Source: Neopestalotiopsis rosae (taxonomy: Eukaryota; Ascomycota; Sordariomycetes; Amphisphaeriales; Sporocadaceae). From it: 64,000 nucleotides of DNA. A model generated the notes under the pieces. The model did no database searches, was not told the origin of the DNA, and was given only the letters and a program-made list of their open reading frames with translations. The stretch lies in NCBI GenBank assembly GCA_023078685.1, contig JALGAS010000007.1:620001-684000 (forward strand), given 5' to 3'. The translations under genes were made by a program, and so were the position numbers. Numbering within the stretch: the stretch's first letter is position 1; every line of letters starts with the position of its first letter. This document shows, piece by piece, positions 46,848-59,473 of the stretch.

Positions 46848-48606
46848 TCAGTCTTGATGGGTCCTGCCCTCTTCGGTTGTCTCTCGCTCCTCTGAATTTT
46901 GCTTGGGCACTTTAATAAACAGAAGCAGGATCACGACTACCACAGTAATGACCATGACTCCGAAATAGGGAAGTCCGATCCATATTCCACCCTTTTTCAT
47001 TCCCAGGGAGAAGAGGCCAGCCAACATGGCCGGTCCGTACAGCCCTCCGACGGTGTCGACAATGCCCACGAGGGTGTACAGCCGGGATCGGTGTTGTTGA
47101 TCCACGTACAGGCTCATCAGACTCTTGACGAGGGACTGCGCGGCCGAGCCCAGCGCCAACAGGCAGAGCCCGGCGATGAACATCCACAGCTCCGGCGCAA
47201 TGGTCATGACGAAGAAGGCCAGGACCAGCAGCCCAAAAGACCACCTCGCCAATGACAGGTCGCGCACCTGCTCGTTTGGCATGCGGAGAAATTCTGGGGC
47301 CTTGTCCTTCAATAGAAATGCGGACAGCCACGGCAGGAGGAGGAGAGCGTGCACGACTTGGGCCACGCCGTATGCGGATTGGACATAGCCAGTCGACTCG
47401 ATGGGAATCTCGTACCGCTTTGAGACGAATTGGACCAGAAATTGCGCGACGGATCCCGCGATGGGACTTGATGCGAGACAGGTTAGCAGAAGGATGACGA
47501 GGGAAGCCGATTTCACCATGGAAATGGAATGGCGCAGCTGCTTCACCGCATGATCGACATGTCCTCTCAGTCCCCGTGGGCGGCTGTCGTCATGGCTGTG
47601 TTGCTCATTGGCGTGTTCCTCCTCCTCCTCCTCCACCACGGGCTTGTGCTGCATCGTCTCCGGGACGAACAGGAAGGCGACGGCCCCGGCCAGGACGCAG
47701 CCCACGGCGACAAACATGACGGGCCACGGACCCGTGACGCGCAGCATGGCTGACGAGAGCGCGGGGGAGACCAGGCTGCCGACCAGGTTGCTCACGTGGA
47801 GGCGCATAAATGCCGTGGCCCTCTTCTCCTCGGGGATCACGTCGGAGATCATCGAGAGGAGGATTGCGACTAACACTGCGCTGCCGCCGCCGACGAAGCG
47901 CCAGAGGCTGGCCGTGGCGGCCAGGGCCACGGTAAAGGTCTGCCCAAAGTACAGGATCGCCATGATCCAGAGGATCGACATGGCCAGGCCGAGTAGGGCT
48001 ATCGCGGCCACTGGCCTTCGACCAAGTCTATTTTTCTCGGGCTTGTCAGTAAACGATAGACCAAACCAGCTGCAACGCGCGCGTCTCGCATCTTCAACGC
48101 AAAAGAACATACCGGTCTGCTGCGAATCCCCACGGGAGTGCAGCAAGGGATCCCACGATGGCGTCCGAAGCCTCGACCGCAGCAAAAATGTAGGCCATCT
48201 TGCTCTGAATTTCGGGGATCTTGCACCGCGGGTCCACGACGGGGCCGTCGCCGCCGCCGCCGCCAAACCCAACCCAGATCCCCCTCTGGTCCTCCTCGTA
48301 AAACTCGTCGCAGAGCAAGTTTTCGACAATCTTGGTCAGCGGCACGTTGGCGAAGCCGTTGGCGCAGCACACGACCAGCGCGATGGCGCAAAAGATGCCC
48401 ACAATGGTGTCGCCGCTGTGCGCCTTGGGCACGTTGACGCTGGCGATGGAGGCTATCGAGGCCATGGACAGCATGGGCCGGTGCGGCGGGCGCCGCTGCT
48501 GCTGGTGGGTGCTGTTGTTGTTTTGGCGCCCGGCTTGGTCATTTTGCTGAATCAGCGGCGTTTGCTCCGTAGAGTCTTCATCATATTCTTGGTCGCGTCT
48601 GTCCAT
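46848..48606 (-). CDS. MFS transporter (12-TM type)
   Basis: Two exons: 48113-48606 and 46848-48069, giving 571 residues. The ATG at 48606 (MDRRDQEYDEDSTEQTP) is used instead of an upstream in-frame ATG at 48705 because MFS proteins of this type have acidic cytosolic N-termini. The loop after segment 2 reads ADRWFGLSFTDKPEKNRLGRRPV, matching the MFS motif A region; this fixes the short 43-nt intron. A central cytosolic loop is very acidic and His-rich (EEEEEEHANEQHSHDD). There is no cluster link. Substrate unknown; drug or metabolite efflux is possible. Confidence 0.88.
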
Positions 48607-50294
48607 CCTGATATGCTTGCGAGCCTTGTTTCCAAGGAACAGGCAAAATGACCACGACAATTGCAGTGGGAGAGGATTTGGGGAAAGGCAAGAAAAGAAG
48701 AACAAGGGTAAGTTCCAGTCTATTTACAAGATCTCAAAGTCTTCCCAAATGATGCTTCAGTCCGTCAGCTCGGCATCGCTCGGAGTGAATCTCTGTCCGA
48801 ACAAACGAATGACTGATATTGCGTCCGCCCAATGTCAGGCTCTCGTCGCGTCCCATCAATAGTGATGCTGCGCTACAATACGTGGTCGGGAGTAAGCAGT
48901 GGGCATACGGAATAGGGTCTCGGCCGTGTGGGGGCCTTTGACCTTGGCATCTACCGGAGTGTTTGATACGGGGTCCGCGGATATAATAGGATACGGCACA
49001 ATAACATGCAAAACACGTCAGAAGGGGTTTGGTTTTGCCATACTGATACAGTTGGTCGAAGGCACAGTATGACCTGGGTCCAATGACATCCCAGTCAAAT
49101 ATGCTAGACATCGGAAATCGAATGCCAGATTGGCCATAGGGCGACTTGGTTTAGTCCTAATCTATGCTATCCTATTCCGAGGCCGAACTCCGATAATGCG
49201 CTATTCCGTAGTACGTAGTAATCCGACAGCCCTGGAAATTCGCATACCTTTTGGCAGTGTTTCCTTGAGGGGCAAAGCCAGTCATTATCTGTCCAGATAC
49301 TCATGACTCATATCTGCAGCACGGAACAGAAGATCAAGAGATATTGAAAAGAAATGGTGAATGGTCGTTTGAAGTGTGGTTTGACTGGGGGAGCATAGTC
49401 AATTATAGGATACCTAGGTATCTAAGGTTAGGCATCCTAGCGCTAGACTAAACCCAAAGTCACGCGCAAAGGCCACCTGCGATAGAGTATGCCCGCCGTG
49501 TTGGACAGCCCAAACCCTGAGGAAGCGTGGCGGAACTTACTACTATTTGAGTTATTATACACCTGGTGAGGGACAAGACAACAATTATTCGAGAATTCCT
49601 CGTAGGCGAAAGTGGGTTTGGATCAAGCAATATGGACTGTCGTTTCGTAGGGCTGAGATTGCATGATGCAGCAGCGGACCCGTCACCTAAACAACCACAT
49701 CAGCTGTAACTTATCCCTTTGAATTGCTTTTTGGTCATACAATCGTGGGCATGGCTTACTTGCCTGTTTGAATAGGCCATGAGTGTTTTACACATTGGGA
49801 CAAACACCCACATAGGACCGATAAGACGCGCCATGGCTTGTCAGTTGGTTTGAACCGTTGCAATGCAGGCCTGCATCATGCTCCCCTTGCATATCTACAT
49901 ACTTTAGGGATCAACTACCATGGCGATGATCGGACAACCCCAGATGCAACGATCCCTTTTTCAACAGTCACCATCAGCAACCTGGTAACATGGTCGCTAA
50001 ACCATGCAACCAACCTGTATTGAACCCTGAAGGTTTATCAATATTAGATCAACTGGCCAGGCGAAAGGAATCGCGCTTATTGCGCCGCTCAGTTGGCAGC
50101 AGCCTGCAGCCTGTAGGCCATAGTTGTATTAACTGCAGCCGAGCGGCAAAGCCAACAAGCGATACTGGTGACCATCTACCTGGTCATTGACGACTCATTT
50201 GTCATGAGACTCCCATGCCGATTTACCCTGGGCGGATCTTGTATAGATAGTCTGGCCATGGTGATATCTGCAATTCCTTGCTCAACACTCATAC
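48607..50294. other. 1.7 kb without a clear gene
   Basis: Contains a 10-bp palindrome TACCTAGGTA at 49411-49420. No supported frame. Confidence 0.5.
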
Positions 50295-50678
50295 TTGGGA
50301 ACCAACAAGTACGAATCACTTGCCCAACCTGGGTCATCAAAGGAGCGTCGAGACTACGACAGGCCCACGCCGGTGTGGCAGGACCAGGACCCTGTGTTTC
50401 TTTGTACGCCTGGCGAGATCCTGAGATGCAATCGTCGACACGAGTGTGCTATTGGAGCTCGTTACCGTTCTCTTGGGAATTGCGATAATATCCCATCCAT
50501 CCGCTACACCCGAAGTGTTGTCAAGTTGAGCATCCCTACCGAAGCTGGCAAACACTCCCTGTAAGTCTTGACGCGCGACCTGGACATCATTTCCAGTCCA
50601 TCGTCGTATGTGAACAGTCCAAAATACTGCTGTGATAAAATAACCATAGGACGGTATGATATGGAATACAAGTTTTGA
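50295..50678 (+). CDS. Probable small cysteine-rich protein, N-terminus unresolved
   Basis: Two exons can be seen: an open stretch to 50560 and 50618-50678, with a 57-nt GTAAGT..ACAG intron that keeps frame to a stop. The mature part has a C-x7-C-x5-C-x10-C pattern (LCTPGEILRCN to GNCD) and, after splicing, a CC pair near the end: six cysteines. Codon use looks like coding sequence. No in-frame ATG or signal peptide was found directly upstream, so at least one 5' exon is missing from this model and the start given is only the open-frame limit. If it is secreted, it is a candidate effector or antimicrobial-like protein. Confidence 0.45.
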
Positions 50679-51613
50679 CACAAGAGACAGCATCTGATAT
50701 TGATAGAGCTGGCTTTCCCCGCACATATGCATTTTGGTGGTTTTCGTCGTCTACTTTCTGTTTCTTGTGTGTAACCATAAAGCCATTCATGAAGGAGATA
50801 GGTTTGAAGTCGAGATTTAATCTAAAATGATCGATCATAAAAGATGCCTGCCGTGACCCTCATTGCGAGGAACAAAATCCGGCCAATAGGATTCTTGCCT
50901 GCAGATTGATCGCTGCACGGCAAGTCGCATGAGTTCCTGATCAGGTGTTACGCTTCGTACAAGTTTGTATCTCTTCTAGAACATTTGTTGCAACGCCAAG
51001 CCCAAGCCACGTGCAATGACAAATTATGTTCGACCATCGGACTACCCCAGTCGATTTCCTATTGATGCAACACCAACACATGAGATACATGGCCCCATTC
51101 AAGTCCCGAGATTCTGGTTGAAATGAAATATGACGACAGCGTAGGTGTGATAGAACTCAAAAAGTCTGCGCAGAAGAAGACGGATTCAATCAATCATAAA
51201 CTGCCGACACGTCAAATTTCAGGTATTGAACAGGGTTCTAGCAATTCCAAATCACAGGAACTGTGCTAGCAAGGCCTCGATATTCATTGAAACCTTGTAT
51301 ATTGGATTCGTCCTTCGGGCCACTACATGATGCAGGTTGCGGACTTCTGCAGCCAACCGTTGGAGGCTGTTTCGTATTGCGCGCGGAGGCTTCATACAGG
51401 ACGCAGGTTTTCTTTGTCTATTACAAGCAGTATAAACTCTACTGTCGAGACAAGTTCCAGGGAAAAGTCAAAAAGTCTCTACCCACGCAAGATCCTCAAT
51501 TGTCTTCCCTGTCTAATAAAACAACCCGTGTCACCTAAACCATTATTATATAGACTTTACTCTCTTCTGTGTCACTTACATCCATCATTATCATCATCGT
51601 ATAGCAATCCAGA
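50679..51613. other. Intergenic
   Basis: No convincing gene; probable promoter of the F-box-like gene with a TATTATATAG at about 51545-51553. Confidence 0.5.
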
Positions 51614-52408
51614 ATGGCAATCGCAATAACCTGTCGCCACGGGACAAATTGCGCCAAGTGTCGCGGCCGCATCTCGAAGCCCACGAACCATCCACGAAAA
51701 GCAGTATCACCAATAGTCCGCCCTCAGTGTCACAACTTGCAAGACAATGGCACGGTTCGGGCCATGGTTTACCAGCACCACATCAACATTGGCAGCGAAC
51801 ACATCATGATCCAGCGACCAAATACAAGCAGCTGCCTATTAGAAACCCTTCCCCAAGAGCTAGTCAACATGATAGCCAAACAGCTCCCCTACGAGACCCT
51901 CCTCGTCCTGCAGACGCTGAGCAGAGCCCTACGACGCATAATCGACCCCCAACTGGCCTCGGAGGCCAGCAAGCTCAGCCTGGTGATGCGCGCCGAAAAG
52001 GACGGGACCCACAACTTTTGCGTCAGGCCGCCGCGGCAGCGGAGAGGGACTGCTACTGATGGTCATCGTCATCATCATCACCACCCGGACGACCACCACC
52101 ACCACCATCAGCAACAGCGCCTCGGGTGTTTCTCCTGCTATCGCGTGCTGGCCATGGGCGCCTTTGCCGCCGAGCAGCTGGCCCGCGACCCCTTTGCGCC
52201 CGCGACGGCGCCGGCGCCCTTTCTGCGCCGGTACTGCGTCCCCTGCGGCCTCGCCCGCGGGTGGCACTACCCGGGGGAGGTCATTGAGCGCAGGGACGGC
52301 TCCACGTGGTGGGTGTGCCAGTGCCGGCGGGCTTGGGACAAGTCGACCACCTTGTCTTGTCGACATTGCGGGAGTGAGTTTGATGCATCGTCCATTCAAC
52401 TGCTTTGA
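51614..52408 (+). CDS. F-box-like protein with His-rich linker and Cys pairs
   Basis: A single exon of 264 residues with ATG at 51614. An F-box-like helix pair lies at about 76-115 (LETLPQELVNMIAKQLPYETLLVLQ...). A histidine run with two H5 blocks lies at about 151-168, encoded by CAT/CAC repeats. A C-terminal half carries CFSC, YCVPC, CQC and CRHC pairs that could bind zinc. An N-terminal CRHGTNCAKC adds more. F-box proteins give substrate specificity to SCF ubiquitin ligases; partners here are unknown. Confidence 0.75.
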   Translation: MAIAITCRHGTNCAKCRGRISKPTNHPRKAVSPIVRPQCHNLQDNGTVRAMVYQHHINIGSEHIMIQRPNTSSCLLETLPQELVNMIAKQLPYETLLVLQTLSRALRRIIDPQLASEASKLSLVMRAEKDGTHNFCVRPPRQRRGTATDGHRHHHHHPDDHHHHHQQQRLGCFSCYRVLAMGAFAAEQLARDPFAPATAPAPFLRRYCVPCGLARGWHYPGEVIERRDGSTWWVCQCRRAWDKSTTLSCRHCGSEFDASSIQLL

Positions 52409-52828
52409 ATTTTGGTTGCTAATCAAACCTCTTCACAGTGAACATGCCGCTTAGAAAACCATTGAGAGATGTTTATTGGGTTGTATCATGATCTATCAGT
52501 GGGCTGTCCAACCAACAAACTGTGGCGGCGCTTTGAGTCCTCTAGAATTCTGCCTGAGCGTGTTGTATATATGTCTCTAAGTTTCTTCATACATGCCAGA
52601 TACCCAGAAACAAGAAAATGCAATGAAAGGAAAGTGTGTATGTGTGTATGCGAAAACACCACTCCGTCGTGAGACCCGGGGACCTAACCCATCTAGTATG
52701 TAACAGAACAAAAGAAATATAGTATCCAATATCCCATATGCAAAAGATAACATTCCAAGACTTCAGGGATCCTCGCCATGACGCCTTCCAAGACCAAAGT
52801 AAGAAATAGAAATGAAAAAACGTCGAAT
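52409..52828. other. Intergenic
   Basis: 3' flanks of two converging genes. No gene. Confidence 0.6.
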
Positions 52829-52996
52829 TTAGTTGTAGCCCGTGCGGCTTCTGCCCCTGCGGATTTCTTCCTCAATCTGTTCCTGCTCGACCGAGTTCTC
52901 GCGGGACTTTCTGCCGCCGCTCGAGCTGGAATCCTTCTTACCGCCCTTTCCACGAGAGCTCTTGTCCCCCTTCTTGCTGGATCCGGAGTCAGGCAT
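52829..52996 (-). CDS. Small basic Ser/Lys/Gly-rich protein, 55 residues
   Basis: A single ATG frame. It starts MPDSGSSKKGDKSSRGKGG and has a Ser/Gly/Lys-rich body, then ENSVEQEQIEEEIRRGRS and an end RTGYN. It has no hydrophobic segment and is likely disordered with a short C-terminal helix. Coding is suggested by strongly biased amino-acid use. The plus-strand frame at 52778-53005 is its antisense shadow. Function unknown. Confidence 0.45.
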   Translation of the reverse strand: MPDSGSSKKGDKSSRGKGGKKDSSSSGGRKSRENSVEQEQIEEEIRRGRSRTGYN

Positions 52997-55900
52997 AATG
53001 TCTAGACTCGCGAGTGGTGCTTTGTTATTTATGTTTCGTGTTTTATGCAGTGCCGAGATTGGCGTCTCTCTCAGTATATTGACTCAGGACTGCTTCAGGG
53101 TGTCAGCATCAACCCAAAAGTCGTGAAGGGAAAAGAACTTGCTCAGTACACACCTTTGCTTTTTCAATTGAATGGATCAGGTTGAGACGGTAATGACTGA
53201 CGATTTATTGTAGTAGTCAAGTGCTCAGATGTAACTCGTTAAAGAAACGTCGTCGTAAAGTAGAAGCAGATGTGATTGATCCTAAAGACACAAATGTCTT
53301 AGACGGCAGATGACTCCGTATTTATACTCGGATCCCGTCATGTTCGTTATGACGGGACGATACAAACTGGATGTGGCTCGGCGTTCATGATCAAGATCAT
53401 AGGCAGCCAGACGCCTGCCTAGTGTTGATTGCTATAAATTCTTTGACACCCCGGGAACCTCGATCTTCAGTGTTGAGAAGTGGCCCTTCCTTCTCCCTTC
53501 CGTGTGACTAATCTACCTGCGATATAACTCAGGCTGTGCTCCTGCCTGAGAATCCAGTCTTATTTTCAAAAGAAGGATCCGACCTGGAGATTGCGATTCG
53601 TAGCATAATACATCCTAGTCACGAATATGCCTTCGCCATTGCCGCGTTTCAGAACTTGATCGGAGCGGTGAGCCATAAACGGCAAAATGTAGGATTTAGA
53701 GTAGTGACCTTCTAGCCATAGATACCTGAAATTGGTCAATTAGCGATCTCAAGTTCGTGGTATGATAATGGAGGTGAGGAGTGATGCTCGGACTTCTTGT
53801 AGAGGTGTCACCTTGAACTCCGAGCCCGTTAGCTTTGGCTTTGCTACATGGGGGGAAGCGATGCTCCCAGGATGAGACCATTCCATACCAGAATAAGCTA
53901 TAAAGATGGAACAAACATGGTATGGGTAGCATGTCTACAGCTCGCTTACTTTCCTTCGGACCATGCTGCTGGGACGGGCTCCGTTCGTAGGAATACTCGT
54001 GGCATTTTTCCGTCCCAGAGGATTGGCCCGCTCGCACTTGCAATTATGCACTGGCGCTCTAGTAACGAGATGATAAACAGGTAGGTAAAACAGGTAGGTA
54101 TCTAGGTAGCCGTAACTTAGGTAGCCGCCTTGCCGCGTGGAGGCATCCCATTCTAGACATCGGCAGGAGTGACCAGGGCCACGGAAGAACAGGCAAGGAT
54201 TGATTCTAGCCACGTGCGTGACTACATGCAACCACTTGGATCCAGTCTATGGTGCTTCCTTCAAGAGTCATAGTGCAGATGATACAGTCTCTGCTATGAA
54301 GATTTTCTGAGGCTGTGCAATGGCAGTGAACAACCGATGTAATGATTGTATTGTAATCGCACGCATAGACATTGAACATGACATGACACATACAAAGTGT
54401 ATCAAGAACAGCAAAGATTGTCGAGAATACAGTAAACGTTTAAAGTAGGTGCAACATTAATCACTGGCATTCTTCCGATTGTGACGTTTGTTGGGCGACA
54501 GCCAACTTTGAAGAGGCAATTGTTTGAGGCGAAGTTCGTGGCTTTGCGAGTAATTGCTAGTACTCCCATCTGACCTTGGAGTGGGTGATTGGCACCTGGG
54601 ATGGTACCGTTGAATAACGTCGAGATGCGATTCTGAATGACGAGAAGATGACCATGTCTCTTGTCCCTGCATTAGCTTAATCCACGATCGTTGAATAAAT
54701 GTAGATAGACATGCTCCTACCCACCTGACACCTGCCACAATACAGCTCTACAAGCTCTGCTGGCACCCCAGGTATGTATACGTGTGTATACGTGTGTGGA
54801 TACCTATATGGATGCCGCTAAACTTCGATGTTGGGTCTTTGGGGGCCATGAAAAGCTATACATAGCTCACTTACAGTGGGCTCACATGACCCTTACTAGG
54901 ATTACAGGTGCTAGATGCACCTAAATGCACCCCTGATCCAGATCCCCCATGCTGGTTCACAAGGCGACCAATCGCTGAAGATGAAGGTCCTGAAATAGCT
55001 TTGGCTGTCTTTGGGGGTTAACGCATGAGACATGGTTAATAGTATACCAACAGCGCGCTCCCAGCTCGGTCGCCTACAAACAGAGGCTACCAAGAACCAC
55101 ATTTACATAGATTGAAGATCCTATGGCGACAGGCAAACAAATCGCGGGTCTACTCAATACAAGGAAGGGTGGATTAGGAGCTCGTTCCCCTGACGCTCGT
55201 ATTGTAATCGAAGCGATGCGCAATCACTCTGCGCTAGGTGACATTGCTAGTGTTGATAACGGTCTGCAATGTCACCCAAGTTATTTGTAGAACAATAGTC
55301 TCTTGAAACCCCTGAAAAGTCAACTAACTACTGAGCCCCTAGTTGAGTGGAAACGATTTTTTACGCTACATTCTCATTCAACCAGGCTTGGGTCTTGTCC
55401 AGAACCTATCTCATGGCCCACGTTGATTCTGTCTACCGGTCTGCTCGTCCTAAAACAGTATTATGATTCGACATATTCCGCCGCAATGTCTTGCTTCAAG
55501 TTGAGTTATATGCAATAATGCTTATGCGAACGTGTCAAACGTTATGTTCAGCTTAATCCGTTATTATGTTCTGACTATGATAAAGTGGAGTCTGTATAGT
55601 CCGGGTTGTTGCAGAATTACCAACAGCGTATTTACATATTTCACATCCTTGTCCCTGCTTATTTCCTGGTCTCTTTGTCTCAGAGGATCAACTGGTATGA
55701 TCCTATTACCTGACAAGGTCGATTGAGATCAAATGCTAGCGGCCCGTGGCCGAGGTCCGGATAACGTGGTCCAAAAGGCCAGGTGTGAGCCATATCAAGA
55801 ATGCTATGATGAAGCCAAATCCCTGCGGAGACAACTTCTCCAGTGGGCGGCACTTCGTGGATCCAGTGGGTTGGGGCGCTCCCCCTCAGCCTACCCGCCT

Positions 55901-58900
55901 GTACTGGGGAAGATCCAACATTATTACATGTACACAGAAGACATAAAGGTAGCCCGGCCAATGCCGGCGAGAGGCACAATGAAAATTTGCAAGCTTGTTC
56001 TGCCTCGCAGGATCGGATGGCCTGATATTGAGAAGTATGATATTATGCTAATCTAGGGTACTCCGTGGCTTCTAATCCCATTGCGTACCTACCTAGGTAC
56101 GTTTGTAGCCACCCTAAGCCTAGACTCAGCAGGTAGCTGCCGCTGTAGCTACCCCATATCCCCCTGGTAGTGCAACTCCGCTCTGCCGCTGCTCAGCACC
56201 CTGATTGGAATGCCGAATACCTTGACCTAGGTCCCGTATTACCTACGCCCGACCCAGCAAGCAGCCTGTAGCTGACCTATCTCGTTGCCCACTCTGCATC
56301 CTTCAGCAAGGCTATGCCACCCCCAAGCTTCTAGATCACGACGATCAATTCGTCATTTTGTGAAAGCGAATTGAGGCACTTTCCTATCCTCACGACTCTC
56401 TCTACGTTTTGAAGCCTACTCCCTTGATTATCCCTGAGTGGGGACCAGTAATGAGGCTTCATGTATGTGACTGGCCGTATCCTGAACTGCATATGATGAT
56501 TGTGTGATGTATCAGGTCGAGTTTGACTCTCCACCAAGCTTCTATTTCAGTTTTGAAGGATGAGCATCTCAACCTCCATGACGGTCTGTAAGAATAGACA
56601 TGTAGATAGATTTTTCACCGGTCCACTTGAAACACTCCAGCAGTCATACGGGCTTACGTTCCTCCAAAGATCGTGGGACGGCGGCCAGCTGTTGCATTCA
56701 ACCGATATCCTCGACTTCTATAATTTCCCGCTCTTACCTGCACGCATAGAAACCAATCTTGCATTCCAGAAAACACGCACTCCAGCCGGGCGAAATATCA
56801 CGTAAGCGGTCCTTAAACGCGGGCGCATGCAGAATCGTCGTCGTGTCCTCGTGGCGGCGTGGCACGGGTTGTTACCGTCGCACGGCATGACGGACTGGCC
56901 ACGCACGTTTATGCTGCACTGCAGCTTGAGATCACCATGCCACGCTGCAACATCATGGCAAAGGTATTTTTAATCTACCCGGTGCTTTTGTTGGCTGTGA
57001 TGAAACGGATCATACATGCATGGAAAATTTGTGCATGACAGCCGTTGCCAACGACGGCCCCCAGTAAATGGCTCCTCCAAGCTTACCTACTTTAATGCAT
57101 CAGCACTCTGATGTAATGGCTCCTCTTTTCTGTGCTTCCGGAACCTTTCTTGGATTAAATTATAATACCTGTAATTGAAGGCAACTCCGAATTTCACAAC
57201 CATGTCCTGCGTTATGTGCTCTGCAAAGTGCAGAAATCAATTAATAGAGCTGACGGGTGGAGGTGAGATAAATAATGCAATCTGAGATGCGAGGCAATGA
57301 CGATTCCTGAATTATGTTATGACTGTCACCATCTACATATCCGCGACACTGCTTAATCACCTCAGGATTACTGTAATCATTGACCGCTCGTTTCAGGCCT
57401 TCTCAATGATCGCTGGTAGTCACCGTTTATGAGGATTGTCAAGGTTCAACCACTACTGAAATATGACCAACACTCTCTAGGTGAGAAGATGAAGCACATG
57501 TATAGTAGTAGCAGCAAATGAATACCACCCATAAAGCAAAGTGTGTTGAAGAGTGACTAGCCAGTGTCGCGTTCAGTAGTTCGTGTTCTATAGAAGAGAA
57601 CCTAGAACATAAATTGCTTTATTAGCAATTTGCCACTTGACAGCTTTGTGTGATAGGATTTGGTATCTTCTAATTTTGCATTGTTCAGTGGTCCTTCGCT
57701 GCTACTTTCTTCATTCAAGTTTGGTAAGTCTTCTCTTTCGTGATGTGAACATAACCCAACTTTCGTCAACCGAGACGTTAATATCAATCCCTTTATTTGA
57801 GTGTGTGATTATTCCAGCGAATAAGAGGCTGAAAAGGATGAGCAACGAGGTTTGACGTGCCTGCCACTGAACAGGGACAATCAGGCCACAAACGGATGAT
57901 TTGTCGCGTACAGTAGATACAAGCTGTGTCACAGCGAGTCTCCAGACGATAAAAGGCTGCTTTGGTTGCGATTTCGTGCTTCCATCCGCATTCAAATCAC
58001 GAGTATGCGCAAGATTTCTGCCTCCCAAGAAGATCTCACGATCCCATGACAAGATAGCTATCTACAGACTCCAGTAGGACAAACATAGATATTCCACACA
58101 AAGGGGGAAAAAGGACAAAAGGGAATAAATACAAAACAAACAATAATGAAAAATAGCAAAAAAGATGTGCTCCACATGACAGCCTGTGCTAGTACCACAT
58201 TCTGCCCAGGTCACCGGAAAATAGTTGCCTGCGGATTCAAGAGGTCGTCGAGTCTTGACCCTATGACTTTTCCTTATTGCGTCGCCTCAAGAGTGATACT
58301 CAAACCACTCGACCACCAACGCAGTCTTCGGATGCAATCGTTATTTACAACGCCTTCAATTTCTACCTATAACTTTTGTTCGAGCTCCCAGCTCCGGACT
58401 TTACCCATTGCCATTTGTTTGCAAGTATCCTCAGGCATCTAGGAACGAAATTCCCATATGAGCGTTTGCAAAGAGTTTTCCAGTCGTCCACTGGTAGGCA
58501 ACCATAGCAACGTGAACGCGTCTGGCAGAATGGCAATCATGGAGCTAGAATGGAACCTTTATGCTCACACCAAGTAGAGAGTATTCAGACTGATAACGGT
58601 GTAATATCTCATTCAATAGATGGTTATCAATACTTGTAATGCCCAAGACCTTCGCGAAAGTTCATGCCCACAGCAACCTTGCAAGCACTCTGCGATAGTT
58701 CCTTACGAGTGCAGGATTGCCTCTAGATAATTCTGATATTGCCCCTCTTGGATGAATGAATAGAGGAGATACAAATTGAACATTAAGGAAAAGGATCAGT
58801 ACCGTGATTGTTAGCAATGCCAGTACTCCAGCTTTCCTGATTGGCTTGACGAGGTGCGCGCAGAGCCCTGTTGTGCAAACGCCTCAAGCAAATTCTTCAG

Positions 58901-59242
58901 CAACAATCCAATCTATTGGCCTGAGAGAGAACAATCAAAATCGTTTGCAATCAAATCAGCCTGTGCACAGACTGCTGGAGATGTCTATAAATTGGTGGTC
59001 GGCGACAGAAAATTTGACCTGACCACACCACTTCTTCCACCTCTTTCATCGTCACTTCTTCCTTGGTAACTTTCTTGGCAAGCGTGATACTCGGAACAGG
59101 TTGTGACTTTCACGACACCCTTTTGATATTCAGGTAAGCATTTCTTTCTTCAATATTCCAAACTTCCAAGTTTCCACGGCAGAAGAAGTGGCACGACTCC
59201 CTTCAAGGCAACTGCCTCAATGAGAAGCTCTTTTGTGCTTTG

Positions 59243-59252
59243 CCCCCCCCCC
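59243..59252 (+). repeat. C10 homopolymer
   Basis: Ten consecutive C, followed by CACC-rich sequence. Also a likely sequencing weak point. Confidence 0.8.
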
Positions 59253-59465
59253 ACCACCCCTCATTGCAAATGTTATCAAAGACCTCGGCAGCTTCGCACA
59301 TTACTTGCAAGCACTTTACTAAGTCAAATAATTCACAGTATCTTTCTTTCAACAGAGACAGTAACTCATGCTTCTATCCTATAAGCGGCTGGATTTTCCA
59401 TTACAGTGACGGCTTTTAGAGACCTGCTGCAACACTGCATTTACGTGCCACATCATTACTTGGCA

Positions 59466-59473
59466 TATATAAA
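59466..59473 (+). promoter_or_regulatory. TATA box, SET-domain gene
   Basis: TATATAAA about 300 bp upstream of the SET gene ATG at 59771, implying a leader of about 270 nt. Confidence 0.45.

Noticed and set aside
47608..48651. 347-codon plus-strand frame
   Set aside because: Antisense to the MFS gene; Arg/Pro/Ala-rich as expected of a shadow of a GC-rich coding strand.
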